The position numbers and the translations under genes were made by a program. 39,995 bases of DNA from a virus. The stretch covers positions 1 through 39,995 of IMG/VR virus record IMGVR_UViG_3300025030_000241. One strand, given 5' to 3'. A model generated the notes under the pieces. It was not told the DNA's origin. It searched no databases and saw only the letters and a list, made by a program, of their open reading frames with translations. Each line of letters starts with the position of its first letter. The first letter of the stretch is position 1. Shown here piece after piece: positions 17,595-24,927 of the stretch.

Positions 17595-17876
17595 ATGGAA
17601 CATTGCCAGCAGGCCGTGCCAATCGCAAAACTTGAAGTCACCACCGAACAGATAGGCCGCACGTTGGAACGGCTCGGGAACGTCCTGGAGAAAATAGCCG
17701 AACAGGGCACCCGCGTTGAGACGCTGGAAGAGAATCAGGAGATCCTTTTCGGCAGGATGCGCTCCGCCGAAATAAAGCTGGCGAAAGAGCAGACCAAAAT
17801 CGGGTTCATCGTAACCGTCATAGCCGCCGCTGTTTCCGCCATTACCGGCGTTATCGTCAAAATCATCACTGATTAA
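17595..17876 (+). CDS. Coiled-coil protein with C-terminal membrane anchor, XhlA-like
   Basis: A 93-aa protein with a heptad-rich N-terminal two-thirds (TEQIGRTLERLGNVLEKIAEQ) and one C-terminal membrane helix (about residues 68-90). This layout is like XhlA-type cell-lysis accessory proteins. ATG 17595 is preferred because GGAGAG lies six bases upstream; another ATG exists at 17583. It sits between the tip and spike genes, so a lysis or tail-associated membrane role is possible. Function inferred from topology only. Confidence 0.6.
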   Translation: MEHCQQAVPIAKLEVTTEQIGRTLERLGNVLEKIAEQGTRVETLEENQEILFGRMRSAEIKLAKEQTKIGFIVTVIAAAVSAITGVIVKIITD

Positions 17877-17887
17877 GGAGATCCACC

Positions 17888-19678
17888 ATGACCACCTACA
17901 ACACCGGTAACCCGCTAGGCAGCACCGATGCACGCGACCTGTCCGACAACGCGCAGAACCTCGATAAAGCGGTCAACAGTTCCGACCTTACCTTCATCGA
18001 CCGACTAGGCATGACTCGCCCCACATGGAACGGGCTGGCCCAATACGCCGGCCCTGCTTACGATGTGTCGAACTATGCCAGCCTGGCCGCAGCCGTCGCC
18101 GCTTTCCCGAGCACCCCGGCAACGATCCAATACGGGGAGGATCAAACGCTGACCGCTAACCTCGTTGTGCCTGCTCACATTGAATTGATGCCACTCAACG
18201 GTGCGGTAATCAGCCACGGCGCCTACACAGTCACCGTCAACAGCAGTACCGCGCGGTGGCCGCTGGCGCAGATATTCAACGGCACCGGGGATGTTACGGG
18301 GCTACAAGAAGCATACCCCCAGTGGTTTGGTACGGACGGTGCAGCGGATCAGGTCCAAATAAGAGCGGCTCTTGTAGCGTCGGCAACTGTGCGGCTGGTG
18401 GGCAGTTACGATGTCGGCGAGACGATTGAGGTAGCCGGGAACCGGAGCATCTTAGGCGTTGACGCCGGTGTCCCAGCGTACCAGCCTACTGTGATAAACC
18501 ACAGTGCGGCGTCTGGTCCTCTGTTCTCGGCGGTTAGCAACGAATTCGGCGGAGTGAGAATCGCCAACTTCATGATTACCGGCGGCAACGGTTCTCCTGC
18601 TATCGTGAGCAGCCGCGCCCAATCAGTCTACGAATATCTCCACATGGAGCCGTACAACGGCGGAGGTATCCAGTTGCTGGCAACCGGCGCTGGGTCATGG
18701 GGCACCACAATCAGAGAATGCAAGTGGGTAGCCCCTGCATCACCGACTGCATATACCGGGTACGAGATAAGCGTCAACGGTGGTGACGTAACGCTCGATC
18801 ATGTGACGGCTATCCGGGGTGCCATCGGTATCAACATCCTTCAGGGCGAAACGATTACCCTTATAACCCCGAGCACGAACTATCAGTCAAATAACCCTTC
18901 AGGAACAGTCTACTCTTCGGCAACCAGCGAGAACACTGCAGGTATCAAGCTCTCAGGTGCTGGCTATAAGAAAAGCATCACGATCTTAAATCCCTACATA
19001 GAAGCGTTCACGCACGGGCTTTATGTGGAGTCCGTTGAGGGTCTGAATCTTTTGGGCGGATATATTGCCGACGCGGGTTTGAACTCGAACAATTCCTCCG
19101 TTTTCCTCAAGGATGCTAACTGTGTCGGAGTCAAACTGACTGGGGCGACGATTAGCTCAAATGGGAATAGTTCATCTTCAATCAAAATCGGCTCAGGGGT
19201 TAATGGTTCTATCTTAGAGGGTCTAATTATAAGTGACACCGGCATCGGCAGTGGGAACATAAACAACGTTGGGGGGGCAAATATTTATCTACTCTCCAAT
19301 AAATTAACTTACGGCGGGACAGGGTACGGGTTGTCCGACACCGTATATGGAACGGTCAATCTTGATGCCACCGTTACTGGTTTCAGCAATTACAAAAGGG
19401 TGCAAACCGTACAAGCGGCAACAGCTGCAGAGCTGGTATCAATTGCGAATGCCGAGATGTGGGAGGCTACAGCGTTCACAAACGGGGCGGTCGGGACTGC
19501 TGGAAAGCGTTCACTAATCGTGGTGGATAATGCTGGCACAGCAAGGGTCGAGACATTGGCAACATGGACGGCTGGCGGTTACAACGTCACCTTTACTGTT
19601 GCCGGAGGCAAGATCAAGGTTTCACACGACTCAGGAGGAGCAGTCTCTCTCAACATTGCACTGCAGAAATTAAAATAA
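17888..19678 (+). CDS. Tail spike / tail fibre protein with beta-helix
   Basis: A 596-aa receptor-binding protein. The N-terminal 60 residues (NPLGSTDARDLSDNAQNLDKAVN, then FIDRLGMTRPTWNGLAQYAG) form the conserved particle-anchoring module found on many podo- and siphovirus spikes. From about residue 130 (YPQWFGTDGAADQ) the sequence shows right-handed beta-helix features: many short strands, Asn/Gly turns and repeated hydrophobic coils to about residue 490. The C-terminal 90 residues look like a trimerisation or tip domain. It may degrade or bind surface polysaccharide. An AAGGAG site precedes the ATG. Confidence 0.88.
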   Translation: MTTYNTGNPLGSTDARDLSDNAQNLDKAVNSSDLTFIDRLGMTRPTWNGLAQYAGPAYDVSNYASLAAAVAAFPSTPATIQYGEDQTLTANLVVPAHIELMPLNGAVISHGAYTVTVNSSTARWPLAQIFNGTGDVTGLQEAYPQWFGTDGAADQVQIRAALVASATVRLVGSYDVGETIEVAGNRSILGVDAGVPAYQPTVINHSAASGPLFSAVSNEFGGVRIANFMITGGNGSPAIVSSRAQSVYEYLHMEPYNGGGIQLLATGAGSWGTTIRECKWVAPASPTAYTGYEISVNGGDVTLDHVTAIRGAIGINILQGETITLITPSTNYQSNNPSGTVYSSATSENTAGIKLSGAGYKKSITILNPYIEAFTHGLYVESVEGLNLLGGYIADAGLNSNNSSVFLKDANCVGVKLTGATISSNGNSSSSIKIGSGVNGSILEGLIISDTGIGSGNINNVGGANIYLLSNKLTYGGTGYGLSDTVYGTVNLDATVTGFSNYKRVQTVQAATAAELVSIANAEMWEATAFTNGAVGTAGKRSLIVVDNAGTARVETLATWTAGGYNVTFTVAGGKIKVSHDSGGAVSLNIALQKLK

Positions 19679-19681
19679 CTC

Positions 19682-19699
19682 GCCCCGGTTCGCCGGGGC
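19682..19699 (+). terminator. Hairpin after the spike gene
   Basis: A perfect 7-bp GC stem (19682-19688 with 19693-19699) capped by TTCG, just after the spike stop codon. It lacks a long T run, so it may be a weak terminator or an mRNA 3'-end stabiliser between structural and lysis genes. Confidence 0.6.
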
Positions 19700-19717
19700 T
19701 AACTCTTGAGGTGGGGA

Positions 19718-20194
19718 ATGAGAAATATTCAGTACATCGTTATTCATGAATCGGACACGCCCAGCGGCAGGCCGCATACGGCCAAGGACATTGACCAGTG
19801 GCACACGGACAGGGGATTCAGGCGTGGGGATGCCGCGCGCAAGGCGTTCAACCCGCAGCTGCGCGCTATCGGCTACCACTACGTGATCTGCATCGACGGC
19901 ACGCTGCAGACCGGCAGAGCAGAAAGCGAAGTTCCCGCCGCCGTGCAGGGCTACAATTCCATTTCAATCAACATTTGCATGATAGGGAAAGGAAAGTACA
20001 CCGCCGCGCAGTGGCAGAGCCTGCAGATGTGCGTGAGCATGTTGCGCCAGAAGTACCCTGGAGCGGCGGTGAAGGGGCACTATCAGTTCGACACGGCCAT
20101 TGCACAGGGCAAGACCTGCCCTGATTTTGACGTGCCTGCATGGTACGCAAGCGGCATGGTTCCGCCAGCCGGTCATATCTTGGAGCGCGCATGA
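19718..20194 (+). CDS. Endolysin, N-acetylmuramoyl-L-alanine amidase
   Basis: A 158-aa Amidase_2 (T7 lysozyme-like) zinc amidase that cuts the bond between muramic acid and L-alanine in peptidoglycan. Predicted zinc ligands are His10 (IVIHESDTP), His121 (KGHYQFD) and Cys134 (GKTCPDFD); the Lys just before the TCP motif matches the T7 catalytic Lys. There is no signal peptide or cell-wall-binding domain, as in simple Gram-negative phage endolysins, so it needs a holin. Start ATG 19718 follows GAGGTGGGG. Confidence 0.9.
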   Translation: MRNIQYIVIHESDTPSGRPHTAKDIDQWHTDRGFRRGDAARKAFNPQLRAIGYHYVICIDGTLQTGRAESEVPAAVQGYNSISINICMIGKGKYTAAQWQSLQMCVSMLRQKYPGAAVKGHYQFDTAIAQGKTCPDFDVPAWYASGMVPPAGHILERA

Positions 20195-20397
20195 AGGGGC
20201 GATTCCGTAGGCTGTGTGAAACCTTCATCGCCAAGAAGTACGTTGCCTGGGCCGTGGCGTGTGCCTTCCTCTGGTACGGCAAAATCACCGGCACGGATTG
20301 GGTGCTTCTGACCGCCGCCATATTCACCCTGGACCTGTTCACCAAGTCACAGGTAGGAGTTCCGAAAGGAGAACGATTTGACGAATCCGCGATTTAA
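20191..20397 (+). CDS. Putative holin, two membrane segments
   Basis: A 68-aa protein with a basic N-terminus (MKGRFRRLCETFIAKK), then two hydrophobic stretches (about residues 17-29 and 36-50) separated by a short loop with GKITGTD, and a charged C-terminus. It overlaps the endolysin stop as ATGA and precedes a spanin candidate, the usual holin place. The family is not recognised directly; the call is from size, topology and context. Confidence 0.65.
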   Translation: MKGRFRRLCETFIAKKYVAWAVACAFLWYGKITGTDWVLLTAAIFTLDLFTKSQVGVPKGERFDESAI

Positions 20398-20968
20398 ACT
20401 CTACGCAGCCGCAGCGCTGGCAATAATCGTCCTCACTCTCACAGGCGCATGGTATCTCTGGAAACCGGCGCCAAAGGTTCCCGAGGTGGCCGCACCGGAA
20501 CAGCGGCAAGCTGATGATTCGCTGGTCCTGGCGAAGATGCCCGACCGGAACGCCAAGCCAGCGCACAAGATCCCGAAAGGGACGAAGCTCGAACGCACCA
20601 CAACCGTGACAGTGACGCCGACAGCAGGACCGACGCCTGACGGCAAATGTCCCGACGTGACGGTTGACCTTTCGCTCGTGAGAAATCCGGACCACACCCG
20701 CCGCGTCATCGCCTCCAGTCCGGACGGCAGGATAGCAAAGGGGATCGATATTCCGGTTGAAGACGCAGAGCCGCCGCCGAAAGAGAAGCTTTGGGCGGTA
20801 GGCGTAACCATGGACCCCTTTCGAGTCGGCACCGATCCGGTCAAATCTCTCGGCGCGTTCCTCGACCGGGATGTTGGGCCGTGGCGAACTGGCGCGCAGA
20901 TCCACCAAGTCAAGGTAAGGGATGCGGAAGGCTGGGGCGCGCAGGTAAAGGTGGGAATCCGGTTCTAA
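20378..20968 (+). CDS. Membrane-anchored periplasmic protein, spanin candidate
   Basis: A 196-aa protein starting at TTG 20378 with AAAGGAG ahead. One N-terminal membrane helix (about residues 8-28) is followed by a long Pro- and charge-rich periplasmic region, a strand-rich middle (TTTVTVTPTAG) and a C-terminal strand set ending GAQVKVGIRF. Position after endolysin and holin fits an inner-membrane spanin, but it lacks the typical coiled-coil of Rz. No lipoprotein partner was found nested in it. It overlaps the holin candidate by 20 bases. Confidence 0.5.
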   Translation: MTNPRFKLYAAAALAIIVLTLTGAWYLWKPAPKVPEVAAPEQRQADDSLVLAKMPDRNAKPAHKIPKGTKLERTTTVTVTPTAGPTPDGKCPDVTVDLSLVRNPDHTRRVIASSPDGRIAKGIDIPVEDAEPPPKEKLWAVGVTMDPFRVGTDPVKSLGAFLDRDVGPWRTGAQIHQVKVRDAEGWGAQVKVGIRF

Positions 20969-20987
20969 ACCTCATCGCCAATTGGCA

Positions 20988-21024
20988 CCCCGTCAGGCTT
21001 CCTTCTCCTGGCGGGGCATTTTTT
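20988..21024. terminator. Terminator between late genes and the leftward island
   Basis: A 10-bp stem (20988-20997 with 21007-21016) followed by CATTTTTT ends rightward late transcription. It also touches the stop codon of the leftward zinc-finger gene at 21023-21025, so it lies exactly at the convergent junction. Confidence 0.85.
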
Positions 21025-21175
21025 ACTCCCTTTGTTTCGCCAGATCCTCTTTCCTCGGCCTTCCGCCCTTCTTGCCATTATTGCGCGAGGCATCGCTTTT
21101 TATTTCCGATTTGATCGAGCCTAGAAGTGAGGCGGGGCTGATCTCCTTGTCGCAATGGGGACATTTACAGGTCAT
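21023..21175 (-). CDS. Small zinc-binding protein
   Basis: A 50-aa protein read on the minus strand. The N-terminus has a C-x-C-x2-C cluster (CKCPHC) typical of half a zinc ribbon; the C-terminus is basic with a GGRPRK AT-hook-like core. AAGGA lies just upstream of the ATG, supporting translation. It is the last gene of the leftward set and ends in the terminator. Probably a DNA- or protein-binding accessory; function unknown. Confidence 0.7.
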   Translation of the reverse strand: MTCKCPHCDKEISPASLLGSIKSEIKSDASRNNGKKGGRPRKEDLAKQRE

Positions 21176-21214
21176 GATTTTTCCTTTGCCGGTTAAGCCA
21201 CCGGCAGGGCGGGG

Positions 21215-21358
21215 TTAGTAGCCTTCGTGGAGAAGCCAACCTTTGCCTGAAGCGTATAGCTTCGCCGCTTTCTTGGTGGCAAAGGGTTGCAGGGTCGTAT
21301 TGTCTCTTGTGCATATGACCCACTTCTTCCCATCTCTCAAAAGCCAAGTGTGCGTCAT
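21215..21358 (-). CDS. Small hypothetical protein
   Basis: A 47-aa protein read on the minus strand, starting at ATG 21358 with AGGAG seven bases upstream. It has the pattern WLLRDGKKWVICTRDN followed by a helix (TKKAAKLYASGKGW), which resembles a small alpha/beta fold. No family recognised. It lies between two other leftward small genes and is likely co-transcribed with them. Confidence 0.65.
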   Translation of the reverse strand: MTHTWLLRDGKKWVICTRDNTTLQPFATKKAAKLYASGKGWLLHEGY

Positions 21359-21402
21359 TTTGGGCTCCTGCGCCATTTAGCCGTGGCGCTCGGCGGTGGG
21401 GG

Positions 21403-21597
21403 TTAGGGTTCCCTGATGACGCCTTGCAGCGGCCTGTCCGCCTTGAAGTCCCTGCGCCCCCTGTCAGTATCGATCTCCTGGCTGAGCGGGTAACGAGGGT
21501 CGGCAGGATAGACCTTCTCTACGGTCAAGTACCCGTACTCAATGCTGAAAACCTTATCACCCTCCTGCAGGTCTTTCGGGTAAATTACCAAATTCAT
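21403..21597 (-). CDS. Small beta-rich hypothetical protein
   Basis: A 64-aa leftward gene with an excellent ribosome site (AGGAGG, six bases before ATG 21597). The sequence YPKDLQEGDKVFSIEYGYLTVEKV suggests a small SH3-like barrel. It is the first gene after the promoter at 21639-21667. No known family; probably an accessory protein expressed under control of the dyad in that promoter. Confidence 0.7.
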   Translation of the reverse strand: MNLVIYPKDLQEGDKVFSIEYGYLTVEKVYPADPRYPLSQEIDTDRGRRDFKADRPLQGVIREP

Positions 21598-21638
21598 CTC
21601 ATACCTCCTGAGTTAGTTTGCGCTGCATCGTTGAAACA

Positions 21639-21667
21639 ACTATAAACCCAGCGTTGGGTTATGTCAA
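21639..21667 (-). promoter_or_regulatory. Near-consensus leftward promoter with dyad operator in its spacer
   Basis: On the minus strand: TTGACA (21662-21667), a 17-bp spacer, TATAGT (21639-21644). The spacer contains a perfect inverted repeat, AACCCA-N4-TGGGTT (21645-21660). A repressor bound there would block RNA polymerase. The promoter lies between the repressor gene and three small leftward genes. Confidence 0.85.
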
Positions 21668-21688
21668 CAGGAAAATTGCAAAATAATT

Positions 21689-22054
21689 TTACTGCCGCCG
21701 CCTCTCCGGATACCTCCGCATCAGCCGCACCGCCTCCCGCACAAATGGCACCGCATCCCCCGGCAGCTTTGCCAGTTCTAGCGCCACGGCTAGCTTTTCC
21801 CTGTCTCGCCGTAGAGCCTCGATTAGTTTGACCTCCTGGCGGGTGAATTTGGCCCTCTGGTAGCCATATCGCAGCACTTCCTCTGTGACCGCGAACGCAT
21901 CGCAGAAACGCTCTATGCTTTTATGCCCCGCGCCACGTTCCCCCCTCTCGATAGCAGAGATGTACTTTTCAGAGACGCCGGATATTTTGGCGAGGTCTAC
22001 CTGTGTCCAGTGATGCAGCTCCCTTAATTTGCGGATATTGTCACCTAATGTCAT
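21689..22054 (-). CDS. XRE-family transcriptional repressor
   Basis: A 121-aa protein with an N-terminal Cro/CI-type helix-turn-helix: MTLGDNIRKLRELHHWTQ, then VDLAKISGVSEKYISAIERGERG as turn and recognition helix. The C-terminal half is helical and basic, without a LexA/CI-type protease domain, so RecA-driven self-cleavage is not expected. ATG 22054 follows GGAGG; longer in-frame starts lack a site. It is the likely lysogeny or copy-control switch, transcribed away from the early operon. Confidence 0.85.
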   Translation of the reverse strand: MTLGDNIRKLRELHHWTQVDLAKISGVSEKYISAIERGERGAGHKSIERFCDAFAVTEEVLRYGYQRAKFTRQEVKLIEALRRDREKLAVALELAKLPGDAVPFVREAVRLMRRYPERRRQ

Positions 22055-22088
22055 CACGCCACACCTCCAAAAAGTACGAGATAAAACT

Positions 22089-22116
22089 ATTGTAAAACAG
22101 CACCTTGCAAAGTAAA
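22089..22116 (-). promoter_or_regulatory. Candidate promoter of the repressor gene
   Basis: On the minus strand TTTACT (22111-22116), 16 bp, TACAAT (22089-22094). The -35 box lies within the dyad at 22105-22120, consistent with autoregulation. Weak -35, so moderate confidence. Confidence 0.5.
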
Positions 22117-22120
22117 GCAA
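22105..22120. promoter_or_regulatory. Operator-like dyad in the genetic switch
   Basis: TTGCAAAGTAAAGCAA has half-sites TTGC/GCAA separated by 8 bp. Read on the minus strand it is TTGCTTT-N4-TGCAA, matching dyads at 2399-2415 and 34783-34798. It lies between the divergent repressor and early genes. Confidence 0.55.
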
Positions 22121-22148
22121 AAAATACGATTAGTGGTAAGAATTTCTC

Positions 22149-22177
22149 TTGTCAATTAAGAAGGGTCATGATATACC
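22149..22177 (+). promoter_or_regulatory. Rightward early promoter
   Basis: TTGTCA (22149-22154), 17-bp spacer, TATACC (22172-22177), 43 bp before the first early gene. An imperfect inverted repeat TACCT...AGGTA spans 22174-22195, downstream of the -10, and could be the site of the ribbon-helix-helix protein or the repressor. Confidence 0.65.
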
Positions 22178-22219
22178 TTCATTACATTTTAGGTAGCACA
22201 AATTGTTTAAGGGGGAAAC

Positions 22220-22396
22220 ATGGAAGAAATCAGTATTGGCAAGGGTCCGCTGACGGTCACGATGCCGGATGAACTGCGGAAAGTTTTGGCCGAAATCGCT
22301 GCAAAGGAAAGCCGTTCATTAACTTTTCTGGTGGTGGAGGCCGTCAGGGAGAAGTACGCGGCCAAACCTAAACGCCAAAAAAGGGGGAAGCAATGA
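22220..22396 (+). CDS. Ribbon-helix-helix (CopG/Arc-like) DNA-binding protein
   Basis: A 58-aa protein. The pattern LTVTMPDELRKVLAEIAAKESRSLTFLVVEAVREKYA is a classic RHH fold: a beta strand, helix A, a short turn and helix B, ending with a basic tail. The ATG follows GGGGGAAAC. As the first gene of the early operon it sits where lambda Cro would be and may regulate its own promoter or oppose the XRE repressor. It overlaps the next gene as ATGA. Confidence 0.8.
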   Translation: MEEISIGKGPLTVTMPDELRKVLAEIAAKESRSLTFLVVEAVREKYAAKPKRQKRGKQ

Positions 22397-22608
22397 GAGA
22401 TCGCCACAGCAAACGCTTCATGTTCGCAGTCACCATCATCATCTGTGCCTGCATGTACGCCGTGGCCGCAGTCGAACAGATGACCGAGGAGCAGATGGCC
22501 GCCGAGATGACGCAGGCGCTGCAGGAGGATCGGGAGTCCGCAACGCTGGCTCAGGCGCTGTTTGAGGAGGGCCGTGGAAGATGGGCGGCTAAGGGGGTGA
22601 GGCCGTGA
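22393..22608 (+). CDS. Small exported or membrane-anchored protein
   Basis: A 71-aa protein with a basic start (MRDRHSKR), one hydrophobic helix (FMFAVTIIICACMYAVAAV, residues 9-27) and a Glu/Gln-rich helical tail. This fits a single-pass inner-membrane protein with its tail outside, or a signal peptide. Overlaps on both sides (ATGA, GTGA) put it in the early operon. Function unknown. Confidence 0.68.
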   Translation: MRDRHSKRFMFAVTIIICACMYAVAAVEQMTEEQMAAEMTQALQEDRESATLAQALFEEGRGRWAAKGVRP

Positions 22609-22826
22609 AGGTTGATAATCCGAGGTTCAACAGCCCCAATCCCGTTAACACGGTTGGCTGCACAGAATGCCCTTTTGCTGACGAAGATGGATGGTGCGAG
22701 CCAGGCACCCCTCTTTATGGGCTCTGCAACAGTTGGGGCCGCGATCATACGCCGTGTTGCCCGACTGCAGAGAATTATCAAAAAGCCTGCGCCCTTGCAG
22801 AAGCGGCAGAGAAGGAGGGGAGATGA
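22605..22826 (+). CDS. Small cysteine-rich protein
   Basis: A 73-aa protein with seven Cys, including CTEC, C-x8-C and CC pairs (GCTECPFADEDGWCEPG; LCNSWGRDHTPCCP). This suggests a zinc site. GTG start overlapping the upstream stop. No family recognised; one of several Cys-rich small early proteins in this genome. Confidence 0.68.
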   Translation: MKVDNPRFNSPNPVNTVGCTECPFADEDGWCEPGTPLYGLCNSWGRDHTPCCPTAENYQKACALAEAAEKEGR

Positions 22827-23071
22827 AAAGGCACTGGTGGGACGGGGGGGACGGCATAACCAACTTTGACAAGAAGCACCGACCCATTTACGAAGAGGCT
22901 ATTGCAGTTTCGGGGATGGCTGGACTCTATGTGTGTGATGAAGGTCTCTACCCCGGCGAAGGGCCTAGCCTCTGCGATGGTGCAGGATACAGAGACCTCG
23001 GACCCTTTTGGCTCATTTTTGATGTAATCAAAGCGGGTAACTTTGTAGACCCCGAAGAGGTGCTCCCATGA
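22823..23071 (+). CDS. Small hypothetical early protein
   Basis: An 82-aa protein with a very strong AGGAGGGG site. Trp/Gly-rich start (KRHWWDGGDGITNF) and an acidic core. No motif recognised. It overlaps both neighbours by four bases, so it is surely in the same operon. Confidence 0.68.
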   Translation: MKRHWWDGGDGITNFDKKHRPIYEEAIAVSGMAGLYVCDEGLYPGEGPSLCDGAGYRDLGPFWLIFDVIKAGNFVDPEEVLP

Positions 23072-23310
23072 CCTACCCCGAAGCCGACCGCATCCGAGAC
23101 GAGCGCAACGCGGCGATACTTGCCGAAAACGCCCGACTACGCGGAGAGGTCGCGCACCAGAATCTTAGGCTGCAAAACATTAAAGCAGAGTGCCGGGCGC
23201 TGGAAGTGCTGCAGACTGAAGACCACGCTTATTATCTGCGGCGGACCCAGCTAGAGCGCGAGGGCCTTACGCTGTCGGCGGATCGTGTGGCAATGGGGCG
23301 CTCATGGTAA
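23068..23310 (+). CDS. Small coiled-coil protein
   Basis: An 80-aa protein that is almost fully helical: AENARLRGEVAHQNLRLQNIKAE-type heptads followed by RRTQLEREGLTL. It probably forms a dimeric coiled coil. It is in the early operon with 4-7 base overlaps. Function unknown. Confidence 0.68.
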   Translation: MTYPEADRIRDERNAAILAENARLRGEVAHQNLRLQNIKAECRALEVLQTEDHAYYLRRTQLEREGLTLSADRVAMGRSW

Positions 23311-23450
23311 GCCGCTTCGACAAATGCCAGCGGGCATATGACGCGATGCTGCCGGAAGATCCGGAAGAGATCCAGGAAAAGGAATCCAAGCAGTCCGCGA
23401 AGGTTGAGCGGCAGATAGACGACTACGAAGACCGGAGACGCGCAAAATGA
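23304..23450 (+). CDS. Very small charged protein
   Basis: A 48-aa protein from ATG 23304, overlapping both neighbours. It is highly charged and helical (ESKQSAKVERQIDDYEDRRRAK). The ATG-to-stop frame fits exactly between the two flanking genes, with ATGA coupling to the MazG-like gene, which is the main reason to accept it. Confidence 0.6.
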   Translation: MVSRFDKCQRAYDAMLPEDPEEIQEKESKQSAKVERQIDDYEDRRRAK

Positions 23451-23734
23451 AAACCTACACCGAAGCCCTAGCAGTATTCATCGCCACCCACGAAATCCCC
23501 CGCGACCTCGCCAGCCGGATTCGCAAGGCAAACGAGGAGTTGGGCGAGCTTTCCGAGACCATCATCAACGGCAACATCTACGAGATGGAGGCCGAGGCTT
23601 GCGACCTCTGCAACGTGGCATTCGACATTCTGCGGGTGCTGACGAAAGATCCGGAGGCGGCGTTGCTGCGGAATCTGGAGGTGAAGGGCGCGAAGTATGA
23701 GGCGGGGCGGCAGAGGACGGAACCTAAAAAATAA
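23447..23734 (+). CDS. MazG-like nucleotide pyrophosphohydrolase
   Basis: A 95-aa all-alpha NTP pyrophosphatase. The metal-binding motif EExxE is at residues 30-34 (NEELGELSE) and the second acidic pair ExxD at 50-53 (EACD). Phage MazG-like proteins hydrolyse (d)NTPs or alarmones, which adjusts nucleotide pools or the host stress response. Short single-domain form. It is ATGA-coupled to the preceding small gene. Confidence 0.82.
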   Translation: MKTYTEALAVFIATHEIPRDLASRIRKANEELGELSETIINGNIYEMEAEACDLCNVAFDILRVLTKDPEAALLRNLEVKGAKYEAGRQRTEPKK

Positions 23735-23745
23735 AGGGAGGATTT

Positions 23746-23967
23746 ATGGCAAGGCCAAATTTGGCAAAGATGCAGAAGCAGTGCGACGTTTTCAACGCAG
23801 CATGCCCGGTTGGGGGTGCGGTGACCGTGAAGCTGGACGGCGTTGATGAGCCGATGGTGACCACTACCCGCAGCGAAGCTCAGATACTCAGCGGCCACTC
23901 TGCCGTTATCTGGCTGGTCGGCGTCTCGGGCTGCTATCTGCTCGACCGCGTGACCATCAAAAAGTAA
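23746..23967 (+). CDS. Small hypothetical protein
   Basis: A 73-aa protein with AAAGGGAGG upstream. A helical N-terminus is followed by strands (GAVTVKLDGVDEPMVTTTRSEAQILSGHSAVIWLVG) that suggest a small beta domain, ending LLDRVTIKK. No family recognised. A GC hairpin follows its stop codon. Confidence 0.68.
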   Translation: MARPNLAKMQKQCDVFNAACPVGGAVTVKLDGVDEPMVTTTRSEAQILSGHSAVIWLVGVSGCYLLDRVTIKK

Positions 23968-23969
23968 AA

Positions 23970-23985
23970 GGGCGCGGGAACGCCC
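23970..23985 (+). terminator. Short GC hairpin between early genes
   Basis: GGGCG (23970-23974) pairs with CGCCC (23981-23985) around a 6-base loop. No T run follows, so this is at most a weak pause or processing site. Confidence 0.35.
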
Positions 23986-24014
23986 TCAACCCTACAACAC
24001 GAACAGGAGCCAGT

Positions 24015-24047
24015 ATGCAAAAGGAAAAGGAGATCCTCAATGAGTAA
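24015..24047 (+). CDS. Possible 10-codon leader peptide
   Basis: ATG 24015, preceded by AGGAG, opens a 10-codon frame whose stop overlaps the start of the next gene by 8 bases. The ribosome site of that gene (AAAAGGAGA) lies inside the leader. This layout allows translational coupling. It could equally be chance. Confidence 0.3.
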   Translation: MQKEKEILNE

Positions 24048-24927
24048 TTTACCGGCTGTGAGGGAGCAGTACCAGATCGCGGAGCAAAAACCAAGGACCC
24101 TGATCGAACTGGCCCAGGGCAAGGCCGTTATCAACCAGATCATGAAGGCCATCATGAAGGGGCCGAGCAAGGAGAACTCGCTCGGCGTCCACTACGGGAA
24201 GATCCCGGGTACTCCGAAGCCGACCCTGTTTAAGGCCGGTTCGGAACTGATCCTTTCCACGTTCAGGATCTCCGCTGATATGGAGGTCGAGGACCTCTCC
24301 ACCGAGGACTGTATCCGCTACCGCGTGAAATGCATCGGGCGCTTCCCTGACGGCACCGTGGCCGGTTACGGTATCGGCGAGTGCTCCACCGACGAGGAGA
24401 AGTACCGCTGGAAGAAACCGGCATGTGATGAGGAATGGGAAGCCGCCCCTGAAAATATGCGCCGCATCAAGTGGGGTAACTACAACGGCAAGACCACGCA
24501 GACAAAGCAGATCCGCACCACACCAGCCGACCTCGCCAACACGGTACTCAAGATGGCGAAGAAGCGCAGCCAGATCGACCTTACCCTAACGGCGACCGGG
24601 GCCTCTGACGTGTTCGACCAGGACCTTGAGGACCTGAAGGACGTGATAGACATCACCGACTACCAGAAGCCCACCGGCAAGCCTGCCGTGAAAACTCCTC
24701 AGTCGACTCAGCAGCAGAGCAGTGAAAGTGGCGCACCCCCCGACAAGGACCCGGCGGCGAAGATCTCCGGCGGTGGAGCCGTTTACCTTACGAAGCAGCT
24801 CGACGCCAAGAACGTCCCCCATGAGGACTTCTGCGCCTACATGAAGGTTGCAGCCATTGGCGACATCACCAACGAGCAATTCAACGCAGCCTGCGCAGCC
24901 GTCAAGAAGTGGGAGGCCATGCCGTAA
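24040..24927 (+). CDS. Recombination-module protein of unknown function
   Basis: A 295-aa protein. Residues about 1-190 form a compact domain with HYGKIPGTPKPTLFKAGSELILSTFRIS, then KCIGRFPDGTVAGYGIGECSTDEEKY; such a domain is seen in phage genes next to exonucleases. A low-complexity Gln/Ser/Pro linker (about 205-235) leads to a small helical C-terminal domain ending QFNAACAAVKKW. The linker plus two-domain form resembles DNA-annealing or ssDNA-binding partners of phage nucleases, but I cannot assign it to a named family. One-base overlap (TAATG) with the nuclease gene. Confidence 0.6.
   Translation: MSNLPAVREQYQIAEQKPRTLIELAQGKAVINQIMKAIMKGPSKENSLGVHYGKIPGTPKPTLFKAGSELILSTFRISADMEVEDLSTEDCIRYRVKCIGRFPDGTVAGYGIGECSTDEEKYRWKKPACDEEWEAAPENMRRIKWGNYNGKTTQTKQIRTTPADLANTVLKMAKKRSQIDLTLTATGASDVFDQDLEDLKDVIDITDYQKPTGKPAVKTPQSTQQQSSESGAPPDKDPAAKISGGGAVYLTKQLDAKNVPHEDFCAYMKVAAIGDITNEQFNAACAAVKKWEAMP

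Noticed and set aside
20982-21218. 78-codon plus-strand frame through the late terminator
   Set aside because: It runs through a strong terminator and is antisense to the leftward zinc-finger gene, which has the better ribosome site and motif.
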